64,000 bases of DNA from NCBI GenBank assembly GCA_018907035.1, contig JACCIC010000028.1:1056001-1120000 (forward strand), given 5' to 3'. The stretch is from Sycobia sp. Sy_11 (taxonomy: Eukaryota; Arthropoda; Insecta; Hymenoptera; Epichrysomallidae). Under the pieces are notes generated by a model. The model was given only the letters and a program-made list of their open reading frames with translations. It ran no database searches and was not told the DNA's origin. A program made the translations under genes and the position numbers. This document shows positions 1 to 14,400 of the stretch, one piece after another; the first letter of the stretch is position 1; every line of letters begins with the position of its first letter.

Positions 1-3000
1 TGCTGTGTTTTAAACTATGTAGCTGACATTGTAAACGCTGTTTGCCCACAGAAATTACTTTCTAACCAGGACCGTGCAACAAGTCCACCTTGGGAGGGTG
101 CTCAGCCAATTAACGATGTAACTGACAGTGACTGGGTTGACGAAATTGTGCATGACGAGGAAGATAGTGGTGCTGAAGACTCTGATGATGATAGTCTTTG
201 TAATAAACTTTGTACCTTCACAATCACTCAAAAGGAGTTTATGAATCAGCATTGGTACCATTGTCATACTTGTAACATGGTTGATGGTGTGGGTGTTTGT
301 TCGATTTGTGCTAAAGTTTGTCATAGAGGCCATGATATTACTTACGCTAAGTACGGAAATTTCTTCTGTGATTGTGGAGCTAAAGACGATGCATCATGTC
401 AAGCATTATCTAGAAGAAGCCCTCAGAGCTCTGAACATCCAACAAATAATGGTGTATCATATCACAACTCAAATAATACAGATAATCATATGATGTTGAC
501 TAGTAGTCTCAGACGCAGAGCATCAAGCCCTGTGTATTCAAGTGAGAAACATGAAAGAAGTAACAAGGATAGACAGAAACAATTAGCTTTAGCTAAACAA
601 TTAGGTAAAAGATTTTTATTTTTTGTTGTACATACGTTTAAGAATGTATTGTACTTTTATTAATTGTATTTGAGATATTTACAAAATTCTGTTTTGTTGT
701 GAATCCATGTTTTAAACAATTGTATTACTTACTAGCAAAATATAAACTCATTAAAATTTTGTAAATATTATTTGTTTTTATAAATATATAAATGATTATA
801 TTATTTCTTTAAATCCTTGTTAAATTAGTTATATTACCAATAATATTTATTTGGAAATAAATATACATTGTAATATCCAGAAATACAGTAAATATATTTT
901 TATGAGATTTTGATTATTATAATTATGCAAAATATTTTTTAAATTTATTAATAAAATTATTAAATATGAAATTGTTTTTATTTTTAGAAAGTTCAAAGGA
1001 TTGGATCTTATCTAAGCTTTGGGGCAGTGGGCTAGTTTCGTCATTAGTACAATTAACTCGCGCGTTAATACCAGAAGTACAGGCTTCATGCAAAAAATTT
1101 TCACCTGTTGGCTGTCATGCACGTGCTGAGGCTGCACTATCAGAGCTTCACTGTGTCCCAAAGGTCTTTGAACATACAGATCAGCTTATGGTAATTTCAT
1201 AAATGAAATATTAATAGTTATTAGTTACAAATCACATCAATACAACGTTTTTGTAACACACCTGCTAATAAAAACAATTGTTATTGACTTTGATAATTTG
1301 GTATAATAGATCTTTTTTATTTCTGAATATTTTTTATGTAGTTGCCAACCCTGGGATCTCAGGAAGGAGCTTTTGAAAATGTGCGTATGAATTATTCTGG
1401 TGATCAAGGCCAAACCATCCGACAACTTTTATCTGCTCATATGATTCGAAGAGTTGCCATGTGCTGTTTATCTTCTCCACATGGCAAAAGACAGCATCTT
1501 GGTAATCAGCCATATATTTAATAGTATCTTTTCAATTTAAATCAAAAGATGCTAATTTAAAAATTTACATTTTAGCTGTATCTCATGAAAAAGGCAAAAT
1601 AACAGTTTTACAATTAAGCGCTCTTTTAAAACAAGCAGACTCTTCAAAACGAAAATTAACTTTAACTCGTCTTGCATCTGCTCCAATTCCATTTACAGTC
1701 TTATCCATGACAGGAAATCAGTGGAATGAAGATTTTCTTGCAGTGTGTGGTTTAAAAGATTGCCATGTATTGACTTTTAACAGTACAGGCACTGTTTCTG
1801 ATCATTTAGTTCTTCATCCTCAGCTAGAGACTGGCAATTTTATCATCAAGGCAATTTGGCTCCCTGGTTCACAGACACAACTTGCTCTTGTTACTGCTGA
1901 TTTTGTTAAAATTTATGATCTCAGTCAAGATGCATTAAGTCCACAGTACTATTTCCTAGTACCAACTGGAAAGATACGAGATTGTACATTCATTCATACT
2001 GAAAACAATGAGTTTCATATGTTATTAATGTCGTCCGCTGGTTACATATACAGCCAGGCAATGGACGAAGAAAGTTTAGCAAAACATGGACCCTTTTATG
2101 TTACATATACTCTTGACGTTTATCATTCTGAAGTCAATGATAATGGACAAATTTGTGGAGGTGGTGTGTCAATTTACTATTCTCATGCTCTACAATTAAT
2201 ATTCTTTAGTTATGCAAGTGGAAAAAGTTTCTTTGCACCAATGAAATACATTGACGATATTGCTCATGCAAACATGATTAATTTATCTAATAAAGTTAAC
2301 GGAAGTGGAGGTAATTTATTTTATTATACTTTTAATTTATTGTTATTTATAACTTAATAGAAAACATAATTAAATATATAATAAAAAATAAATATAAAAT
2401 TATTGGTAAAAACTTGAAATATTAACATATAATTATATCTATTGTAAAGAATACCTAAGATCTAAGAATTTGAAACACAAATATTTTTTATTATTTTATA
2501 GGTAGCGGTGGTGGTAATAAGTCAAACAACAATCAGCCTCAACCATTGTGTCAATGGAGTGAAGTTGCTAATCATCCAGGGCTTGTCTGTTCTGTCCTTC
2601 AAAGTAGCAACAATCCTGTTATATTAATGATCAAACCAAATACGGTTTTGATTCAGGAAATAAAAGTGGTACCAGCTAAAGCAAAAATTATGGATATGGT
2701 AGCAATTAGACATCCAAGTTCAAACGCAGAGTATCGTACAACTTTGATTTTATTATGTGAAGATGGTAGTTTGAAAATTTACATGGCAGCTATGGAACAA
2801 ACTGGTTTTTGGATGTCATCTATTGTACAACCAGTTGGGTTAACGACCACAATGAAGCAAACAAAGAAAAAGAAGGCATTAAAAACAGGCAAACCATCAA
2901 GCTCAGTTAATTTCCCAATAGATTTCTTCGAGCAGTGCCAAGCCATGAATGATGTTGAATTTGGAGGAAACGATTTACTGCAAGTTTATAATGTTGTGCA

Positions 3001-6000
3001 GATTAAGCATAGATTAAATACTACTGGAATGTACGTAGTATCAAATAAGGCTATGGGCTTTAACGTTGAAATTACTAATAACGATGCAACTCTGGTTATG
3101 ACTGGAATTAGAGTTCAATTAGGAACACAGGATGTGCAGCGAGCTCCATTGTATATAGAGGTATTTTAATAGTTAATTTAGATGAAAGTTAATTTTTTCA
3201 TATGTACATAGAAAAATAAATAATTATATTATTTAATAAATTATTAATTTTCATTTTTAATTTATTGAAATAGTTTTATATTTTTTCATATATGTTAAAA
3301 ATTAGAATATTTTTTAAATTCATTATAAATTTTTTGATTGATAAAAAAATCTAATAAAATGTGGAAATATCTTATTTTATACATTTTTAAAATATTTTAG
3401 GTTTTTAGTAGAAGTATAAGGACTTCATTATCTCGCAGTCGATGGTTTGACATTCCATTAACAAGAGAAGAGAGCCTTCAAGCTGATAAAAAAATTACCG
3501 TGACTTTTGGACCTTCACAAGATCCCGAAGGTGTTATTATGGTAGATTCGATTAAAATGTAAATATTACTTTTTTTTGTTAAAATTTAAGATAAGTAATT
3601 ATATATTAAGACTACTTAATATTCTTTTTAGATATGGAAAAACTAAAGATGCGTTTGGTTGGCCAGAAGAGCCAGAAGATATTTTGGTGGGACAGCCAAC
3701 GTCTGCACAGACAACAGCAGTAGCTTCTAATAATGATGCTGATAATTCTGCTATTTCTACATCATTAACTTCAGTAGACAAGTAAGATAAGATTTTTTAA
3801 AATTATTTAATATTAAATTAATAATTAAAATTATGCAATGAAATTTAATATTATTTTCTTACTTATTCAATAAAAGTCTAATATTTTCAATCATTATAAT
3901 TTAATCAGACCGACAAAGGATGAATCAATTAATATTGAAAGGTAAGAGTTGAAATCGGTATTGTAAAATAACATGTGTGCTTTTAGTTTTTTTGTTTAGT
4001 TTATTACAACCAATTTATTTTTTTTTCTTTCAATTTTTACCAATTAAATAATTAAACTGTTTATAATTTACTTTTTTTAGAATGGTGTCAAGTATTCTTG
4101 AAGTACTAGAGTCATCATTTACATTATCAAATGATGAGCCAAAGGCAGCGTTAAAACCGACAGCAATAGAAGTTGCTTCAAATCTGTTGACTTTGCCAAC
4201 TCCACCACCAGTGCAAGTCCATACCACCGCACTTCTTGCAGCATTACATTCTTCTAAATTATCTTATCATTCTCATAAGGTAGAATAATATATACATATA
4301 AATTCGTCATTTTAGATATATAACTACACATATATGTACAAGCGAAACCATGACAGTGGATACTAGTGTGTGTATATATATAAATCATTTTCTATGCTTT
4401 CTATTTATTTAATTTTTTTCATGTTTCAGGATCAAGTGTTATTAACACATGTTCTTGATTCACTAAAGGAAATGAGAAAAACTTGTGATATTGATGCTGA
4501 GAATTTCTATCGTTTAGTTTTAATTGTAAGAAGTATAGCTGTGACTCGTCCACAAAACTTGCATAAATTTGCTGAGCAGCATTCAACAACCGCAATTGAT
4601 GAGAATTCTAGTAAATATATTATTAATTTATTCTTATTCATTTTTATTCCTCATATGTACTTTTAAATATATATATATATAATTGTAAAAATTTTTTTGC
4701 AGTTTCTATTTTTGAACAAGTTAACAAATCATCACAAGTATCAGATATTGATAATAATGGTACACATTTGATGATCCAATTAGTGAATGTTTTATGGTTA
4801 CTACATGCTGCATATCCTAAAAATTTGGCATTAGCACCAGTTATTATACCTGGACTTACGCATACTGAAGCCGTCATTCATGCTATCATTGAAATTATTC
4901 ACGCATTCACAATTTGTAATGTAGACGGTTTCGCACCTATAGCAGCAAAATTATACTTGCAGCTTTTACTCTGTTCTGATACCACCGTTAGTTTTAATGC
5001 CAAACAAGCCATAATTAAAGTATTACGACCACGTTGTAAAAAACGCAGAGTTTATATACCCAGTCCACCACATTACAGTTCTTCAAGTGTGTGCAGAATA
5101 GATTACATACAATAATCAATGAAATTGTTTTCCATAAAAATATAAACTTTTTAATTTTTCTATTTAAAATCTAGGTGCAACTGTAGAAGTTGAAGAAAAA
5201 CCTACACCTGTAGCTTCACAACCACAGCCAGCTGAACCTGTAGAAGCAGAAGATCAATTTGATGTGGATAATGTAGCATCATTAGTCTTATTTGGTGCTG
5301 AAACCGCCAATCAGGCCAGAGTTGCAACAGCCCGAGCATTAAACCCTCTAGCAGCCCTCCTTGGTCCAGACGATTTTCTTTTAGACTTACCTCAGGCTGA
5401 TGATGATGAAGACATGATGGGACTTGCTTTAGCTCTAAGTCTTCAGGACCACGAAGGAGGAGCGCCTATGCAGGCTTTACCGCAAGGATTTCCGCAAGGA
5501 CTTGCAAATCTACAGAATTTAGATGGTTTGCAAAATCTAAGTGGTCAAGCATTACAAAGTCTACAAGCATTGGCAGCGCAGGGTCTAGTACAGGTGCAGG
5601 GTGCTGCTCAAGTATGTATTTTTATATCGTGTAGAAACTACAATATTTTATGAGTTAATTTATAATAAATGTCAAACTTTATTTTTGTTCATTTAAAAAC
5701 TTTAAACTATTGAATATTTGACCATTTTATTCTTATCAAATTTGATAACAGACTATACTACATCTTTTAATACTTTTAATCAAAATTAAAAATAATTGAA
5801 ATTATTAGGTTCAAGAAGCAGGGCATTATTCAGATACTACTGCATCAGCTGGAGGCTCAGATGATGAAGGATCAACTGCAGCAACTGATGGAAGCACGTT
5901 AAGAACATCGCCTGCTGAACAAGTGAGCATTGCTTTTTTCTTTAAAATACCCACTTTTTCTATTTTTATTATCTCTATTTTTTAATGTAGATAAAGATAC

Positions 6001-6028
6001 TATTTACAATTATTAAAAAGTAAATGTA

Positions 6029-6083
<55 letters not shown>

Positions 6084-8433
6084 GAGATAGATGAAAGTAA
6101 ATTCCATATTTTTATAAAATATTAAATTTCATTAATAAAACTTTATTATATGAATAATATTATCTGATATGTAAAGGGTGGCAGTGGAGGTAGTAAAGGA
6201 AGTGAAAGTGGTGGCAGTGAAAGTGGTGGTAGTGCTGTCGATAGTATAATGGGTGAGCACAGTGTGTCTGGTCGCAGTTCAGCATACGGTGATAGTTTAT
6301 CCGCCACTGGAAGTAGATCCAATCAACAAACGCGTTCAGAGGGAAGCTCTCTTAATGTTACAACAACGTTTGCTGTAAGTATAAGTAAACATTTGTATTT
6401 CGCCAATATTTCTTCAGTGGTTACTCTTATTTGCTGTAAATAGTGTAATGTATCTGAACAAGAGAACAATTTATTGTAATATGTTACAGGGCACAGGGCA
6501 GGATGGAAATACAGAGCCAGAGCAAGGGATAGAGCAAGAAAGTGATGTCACTAACGAAATAACAACAAATCTCCACGAAGTGCGGCTTTTGTTGTTAGAT
6601 AGATTGATGCAATTTATACCTAATTTATCGAGTGTTCCAGGTGTCCGCGCTATACCGTTTATGCAGGTAGTTAATATAATTAACATATAGCTTTGTGTAT
6701 AGCTTAATTAGCGTAAATATCAAAATACATTCTCACTATCGTTTATTATTATTTGTATAGGTTATTCTTATGCTGACCTCTGATCTTGATGGTAAAGAAG
6801 AAAGAGACCGAACTTGCTTTGCCAATTTATTGAATTTATTTGTTAAAGAACTTAATATGGAAAATCCTGATACAAACTATATATGTGCTCGACAAAATAA
6901 AAGAGAAGTTCATCTAGTTATAATGCGTCTTTTAAGTAAGAAATCTTTTTCATTCTTGACTAATTTAGTTCACCAAATAATTTATTAAAATGTATTTTTT
7001 TCGTTAAAGGTGTTCTAATGTCTCGTTCAAAATATAACACTAAAAGTCAATCTGAAAGTTCAAATTTCACATCACAGATGACAGCAGCTACTTTAAGTAA
7101 ATCAGGTGTCATAGATTATTGTTTAAGTTTGCTGAAAGCCTTATTGGAATATTGGAAAACGTGAGAAAAATATTTCCTTAGTTGATTGTTCAGTTTTTTT
7201 TAATTAAATTAAAAAACTTATCAAATTTTTTATTTACTTAGTGTTTCCACTGACGATTCAGGAACTGTCCTAGGTGGACAGTTACTTAAAGAGCATCTTA
7301 CTACTTCTCCACCAGATATGTCGCCTTTCTTTTTACGATTATATGTTAAGGGTCATGCAAACGATGTATTTGAACCATATCCTCAATTATTAACAGAAAT
7401 GGCTTTAAGGTTGCCATATCAAGTTCATAAATATGCTGAAAGTAATACAATCCAGCCAGCATTTGATCAGGTATTTTTGATAGTAATTTGCTTCAATTTA
7501 CAAAAATAAATAAAAAAAATAAAATAAATAATACGAGTAAACTAACAAATATGTTTATCAGTCTTACAGTCTTTATAAAATAATATAATTATAATGATAA
7601 CCATAATTTTCATATTTATGAACACTGACATAGAATCTAAAATACAAATACTACTACTAAAAAATAATAAAAATAAAAATAATAAATATATTATTGTTTG
7701 CAAAAAATATCCTGACTGCTTCTACCACCAAATTTACTAAATCTATGTATCTCTTTTATTTATCAGTACTAAATTAAAATTTTGTGAATGAAATTATATA
7801 TACCCGTTCCCCTAATTAATAATAAAAACTTCGATGTTTTTTATCTTTTATAGCAGTCATGGTACTTCTATCTTTGCGAATATATGATGTCATACCAAGC
7901 TCCATTTGTTCGACGTCAAGTGCGTAAATTACTACTATTCATATGCGGTAACAAAGAAAAATATAGACAACTTCGTGATCTTCATGCTTTGATTTCTCAC
8001 GTAAAGGTAAATTTTTAATCGTTAAAATTCATAATGTGTAAAAAACTTACACCTCATTAATTTTATGAAAAATTAAATTTTAGTCCGTCCAACAATGTTG
8101 CAATACTGGAGGATATGAAGGGGTTGAATCTGTACCTCATTCAATAAATTTATCGTACGATTCTTTGGTAGAGTTAATTGAGCATTTGAAATGTTGTGTT
8201 GAAATAGCTTCTAGTCGAACAGGCAATTGGCAACGATTCTGTGTGAAACATAATACTGTGCTGTCATATTTATTTACAATTTCAACATTGCTAGATGAAG
8301 GAGTCAGCCCTACAGTTTTACAGTTACTTCAGTGCGCCATATGTTCCTCATCAAAATCTAAAGATGCAAAGGGCAAAGTAAGTATACTTGCAAATTTAAA
8401 TAATTTTATCAACAATATATGTACTATATTTTT

Positions 8434-8486
<53 letters not shown>

Positions 8487-11400
8487 CGCGCTCGCACGGG
8501 CGCGAGAGCGTGTAATCATTTTTAGTTATAGATTAAAAATGTATCAAAATTAAAACTAATTTTTTAAATAAAGCAGTCATTGTCTCAGACGGTAAAGGTA
8601 TTAGTTTGTTTACTATCGTTAAATGTCTTACTTTACTTACAGAGTCAAGGCTGCTCAGTGACACGAGTTCGATTTTTGTTCACCGAATTTTTTGGAGACA
8701 TTTTATTAAATTGTGTTTTCCGATTTTTTCGGAGGCAAAAACTAAGCTCGTTGATATTTATATCTTATTAAAAGGACTGTCTAGTTTGTATAATATGTCA
8801 TAAATAAATAAAAATAATACGTAAATAATACTACTTAACGATTTTCAAATGTTTACAGGATTCGAAATCGGCAATTAATACTAAAGAAAGGAGGGATCGT
8901 GAAAAATCTGAAGACTCTGATACTGAAGCTAAATTTGAAGAAACACAATGTATTAATTTAGTAGAACAAATTCAAAAGCAGGTTTCTCCGGCTCTACTAG
9001 CTCAATTTATTCAGACATTCCTTCTAGAAACAAATAATACATACATACGTTGGCAGGCCCATTCTTTAATTCTTGCAATTTACAAGTAAGCATTCATTTT
9101 GAAAAACTTAGAATGAAACATATGAATATGATATATAGAGAATATACGTAGTTTTTTAAAATTATTAGTATAAATATTATAACAAATCTTAAATTAACAT
9201 ATTTTTCATAAAAATATCGTTTTGACAGAAATTCTAATTCAGCTGATCAAGAAAGTTTACTTGATCTTTTATGGCGCCTTTGGCCACTTTTACCCATCTA
9301 TGGACGTAAGGCTGCTCAGTTTGTTGATTTAATTGGCTACTTTTCTCTTCGTACTCCTCATACTGGAAAGAAAATGTACTCTTATATGGAGCAAGCAGTG
9401 GCTGTTCTACATACCCAGAACCAGTTACTTTCTCGTCATCCTAATGCAAATCTTTATGCAAATTTAGCTCAATTTGTTGAACTTGATGGTTACTATCTAG
9501 AAAGCGAGGTAATTATAAAATGTCAATGATAAGAATTGACATCATAAATATAGCATGTATTTAAATTAGAAAAATAAAGTTACAAGGCATTAGTTTTAAT
9601 ACTTAAAAAAGTTTCTAAAAGCAGCTCTTTTATACAATGGTTCACCAAAAGAAATTTTCGGTGACAGTAACTGAAAAGTGTACCAGTCTCTACTTGATTC
9701 TTTTGGTAATGCATTTTTCGAATGTGCTTGGCTAGCGCTGCTTGAGATAAGCACTAGACTTATGGTATTATTTTAGTTATAGTAATTGAGGTATAAAGTG
9801 GTGATAATTCGGTAATTCAAGAAATCCGTTTATTCAAGTAATCCAAGTAAAATATAAATACAAATTTAAATGATTGTAACTAATGATATACAAATTATAC
9901 AAATAAAGAAGTACTAGTATAGTTTGATGATTTTTAATCGTTATAATATATATATATATATTCTAAACTATTTTCATTTAATTTTTAGCCTTGTCTAGTT
10001 TGTAACAATCCTGAAGTACCAATGACAACTATAAAACTTTCCTCAATCAAAGTTGATTCCAAATTTACGACAACTACACAGATTATTAAGCTTGTAGGCA
10101 GCCATACTATCAGTCGAATTACATTACGTATAGGTGATCTCAAACGAACAAAAATGGTTCGCTCCATCAATGTTTTCTATAACAATAGAACGGTTAGTAA
10201 TGATATTTTATTTGTTTTATTTTTCAGAACTTATTTATGAATATTCTTACATGCATTTAAATTTATACAGAAATATATTAACAATTTTTGGTTTATTTAT
10301 TTAATCAGAAAAATGTACATATCTATTTTTTAAAGAAGTAACAATTATTACAAGGTAGTTTACTTAAAGACTAAAATTAGAACTAATATAAAACATCTGT
10401 TCTTCAAAATTGGACAAGAAATAGTTACAGGCAATTCATACATTGCACAAAATAATAAATTAAAAATAATAATTTTATTAAAAAGTAATAATAATTTTAT
10501 TTTATTTAGTAACAGTTGTAGCATCAGTTTTTTTATTCAAATGAAATTAAGGACTCAAAGAATGCTATTATTTATAAAACTCAATGTTTGCTTTTTTCAG
10601 TAGACTTATTTATATTCACTGTTCGTAGATGATTGATTTGTAAACTTTATTCTTAGGTTCAAGCAGTGGTTGAACTAAAAAATAAACCAGCCATGTGGCA
10701 CAAGGCAAAAAAAGTGATTCTTATGCAAGGCCAGACTGAAATTAAAACAGAGTTTCCTCTTCCTATAGTCGCTTGCAATCTCATGATTGAGTATGCAGAT
10801 TTCTATGAAAACATTCAGGCTTCTTCAGAAACTCTGCAATGCCCACGTTGTTCAGCAAGTGTACCAGCAAATCCAGGTGTTTGTGCCAATTGCGGTGAGA
10901 ACGTATTCCAATGTCACAAGTGTCGGGCGATTAATTACGATGAAAAGGATCCGTTCCTTTGTCATGCGTGTGGATTTTGTAAATATGCTAAATTTGATTA
11001 TACTTTGACTGGAAGACCTTGCTGTGCCGTTGATCCTATTGAGAACGACGAAGATCGAAAGAAAACTGTAGTAACTATTAATACATTACTTGAAAAAGCA
11101 GATAGAGCCTACAAGACATTAATAGCAAACAAACCAACATTAGAAATGCTACTTGTGAGTCACAATATATTTATACAAAGTTTACATTATTATTATCATA
11201 ATTTAATCGTTGATTTGTATATTTAATATTTAATTTTCAAAAAAGGTAAAAATATCGGAGCATCGGCTAGACAGATTGTTAGATGATGGATTGACAAATC
11301 AAACAACTAGTGGCGGTAGTACACAGGTAAATCGAGCAATTCAGCTACTTGCACAAAAATATTGTGGTGAATGTAAAACATCTTTCGAAGAACTCAGCAA

Positions 11401-14400
11401 GATTATACAGCGTGTAATGGCCTGCAGACGCGAGCTTGTGGCTTATGATGGAAATCAAAGAGGTCAAGGCACATACCAGGTTCAACGATCTTCGATTATT
11501 AATGAAAGTACAGAAAAAAATATAGCATTTACCAGTCCAATAGTAGGAAGGTGCTATGGTTGCGCCTCTTCTGCAACGGAACACTGTTTAACGTTACTGA
11601 GAGCTTTAGCTACAAATAATGCAGCTAGAGAAGTACTCTGCAAACAAGGGTTAATTCAGGAATTGGTAGAACATAATCTAAGAAAAGGAACTATTCAGGT
11701 ATATTTCTTATTTGTGAAATGGATAAAAATTTATTTTAGCGAATTTTTTAATGCTCGAAAATTTTGTTCAAGGTTCAAGAGGAAGTAAGACAGTTACTGT
11801 GCCTTGTTACTCGAGATAATGTACAATCGACCAAAGAATTGTGCTCGTTATTAACAAATAGGGTAACAATGACTTTAAAAGGTAGAATAGTAACGTCTGA
11901 TTTGTCAACCGCGGTCAGACATGAAATGACTTTGCTAAGAGCACTTATTCAAAAGGAAGATACTTGTTGGGAGCAAAAGCTGAGGTGTGTTATGCAGCTG
12001 TTTTTGATGGCTTGTGAAGATTCGAAAAATCCAGTAGTAATGGAGAGCATTATACTACCATGTTTAAAGATATTACAAAGCTTACTTAAACCGGATCAGC
12101 CAGTTTCCAAAAAAAATAAGGTTAAATTAATTATTGAGTATTATTAATTTTTAGACAATTGAATATGTTGCTTTCAAAATTATTTTGGGCTATTGAATTA
12201 CTAATCTTTTTCTCTAACGATTGAGCCAACGTAGATTTCTAATTAAATTATTGATTAAATGTTTATAAATTCGTGGATTTCATCTGAAATTAATCTTACT
12301 AAAGTCATTTTTTGTTGTATATGTAATAGGATAAAACAATTGAATCATTAGCAACTGTGCAGCCACCTGAAGGAATCAATATTGATTTAAGTAAATGGTT
12401 GAGTGGAGATGCTAAGCACTCTTATGCGGAATGGCTTCAACGAATGCCAGGCAAAAAAGTAGAATTACATCATAATAAGCCTTTAAAGAAGGTAAAATAT
12501 TCTTTATCATGATCGATTAAAAAATTTAAATTATCAAATTAATGATTCTACTACATTTATAACAGGATGAAGCTCGGATACTTTATTTAAGTGAAAAATA
12601 TGGACAACGTTGGTATTATCGTTACAAACGCATACGCGGAATTCAACCACTTAAATTAGCCAATGGTTCTTGGCTTAAAGAAGTAATATTTAATCCAAGT
12701 TCCCGCTTGGCTCGTCAAGTTGTCTGCAATATGGTTGAAAACCTATGTCAAGGTACAGAGCGCAAAAAAGAAATTTTACTTCTCCTTACTAGCTACTTGG
12801 ATGAATTGTGTGTTGCCGGAGAAAGCAGCGCCGAATATCTTGCCTTATATCAGAGTTTAATAAGACAGGCGCCTTGGAAACAATTTTTAGCTGTGAGAGG
12901 AGTTTTGAATATATTAGCAGATCTGTTAACGAAAGAAATTGCAGAACTTCATAGACTAGAAGAGACAACACTTACAAGCGATTTAGCTCAAGGTTATTCG
13001 CTGAAAATGCTTACAGAATTATTAGCAACTTTCTTGGAGCAGGAAAACATTAAACAACAATTTAAAGGAAGATTAGTCGGAGCAGTGCTTAATGGCAATT
13101 TATCTCTGAGGAGACTTGTCGTGCAAAGAACCAGGTTAATAGATGATACTCAAGATAAACTGCTTGAGCTATTAGAAGAAATGACCACTGGTAAATTATT
13201 TTATTTTTCATATATTTTTATAATTTATAATTTAATTCATCGATTAAAGTATGTTTGATAATTTAATTAATACAAATAGAAATAAATTGTTAGTTCTTTT
13301 CATTTTCATTAAATAATTTTATTTAATAATTTTTACAAAAGGGACCGAAGAAGAAACGAAGGCTTTTATGTCAGTTTGTGTTGAAACAGTGCAAAAATAT
13401 AGTGCTTTGGATACACGGACTCCTGTATTTATATTTGAACGGCTGTGCTCAATTATTTATCCAGAAGAAAATGATGTAGGAGAATTCTTTTTAACCTTAG
13501 AAAAAGATTCTCAACAAGAGGACTTTTTACAGGGTCGTATGTTAGGAAATCCCTATAGCAGCTTAGAACCTGGTTTAGGTCCATTGATGCGTGATGTGAA
13601 AAATAAGATTTGTCAAGATTGTGAATTAGTTGCACTACTTGAAGATGACAATGGAATGGAATTACTTGTTAATAACAAAATTATTAGTTTAGATCTCCCT
13701 GTAAAAGAGGTATATTTATATTTACTTAATTGCGATAATTTTATTATAAAAGCTTTTTTAATGTTTATTCTTCCAATATATTATTTAAAAATAAATAAAT
13801 TAAATTAAATTTGTTTATATTAAACGAATTTCGGATTCTATTGTAAAATTTTTAAATATCTTTAACAGTAAAGAATTAAAAAATATTGCAGTTTTCAAAT
13901 GTAACTATATAGCATTCAAAAATCAAAAATATGATTTTTGTTAAAGGTTTACAAAAAAATCTGGGTGTTAGAGGGTGGTGAGTGTGATGCCATGCGCGTC
14001 GTTTATAGAATGCGTGGCCTCCTAGGTGATGCCACTGAGGAATTCGTTGAGACCTTAAATGCCAATAGTGAACAGGAAATAAATAATGAAGAAGTCTACA
14101 AAATGGCAAATGTGCTTGCTGAATGTGGTGGACTTCAAGTTATGCTTGAACGTTTAGCCGCGATACAAGATGTTAACAGAGCCACACCTTTGCTCCAAGT
14201 TTTACTGAAGCTTTTTAGACTTTCCGTTAAAGTAAAGAAAAACCAAGATGTTCTAAGTCGACCCGAATTAGGAGCTGTTACAGTATTGTTGGACGTATTA
14301 CAACGCTGTCTCGCTAGTGATTCGGATAATTCTCAGTCGAAAGTTACTGAACAACTACTCGATGTAAGTCAATTATCGTGTTTTTTTCATATCAGAATGT

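Larger units (their letters stand above)
8378..8858 (+). other. poe intron with (CT)n tract and a tRNA-like segment
   Basis: This 481-bp intron contains a pure (CT)n array at 8436-8483 and a CpG-rich patch after it. At about 8575-8690 there is a sequence resembling a tRNA-derived SINE head (see findings). I see no coding exon in it. Confidence 0.6.
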
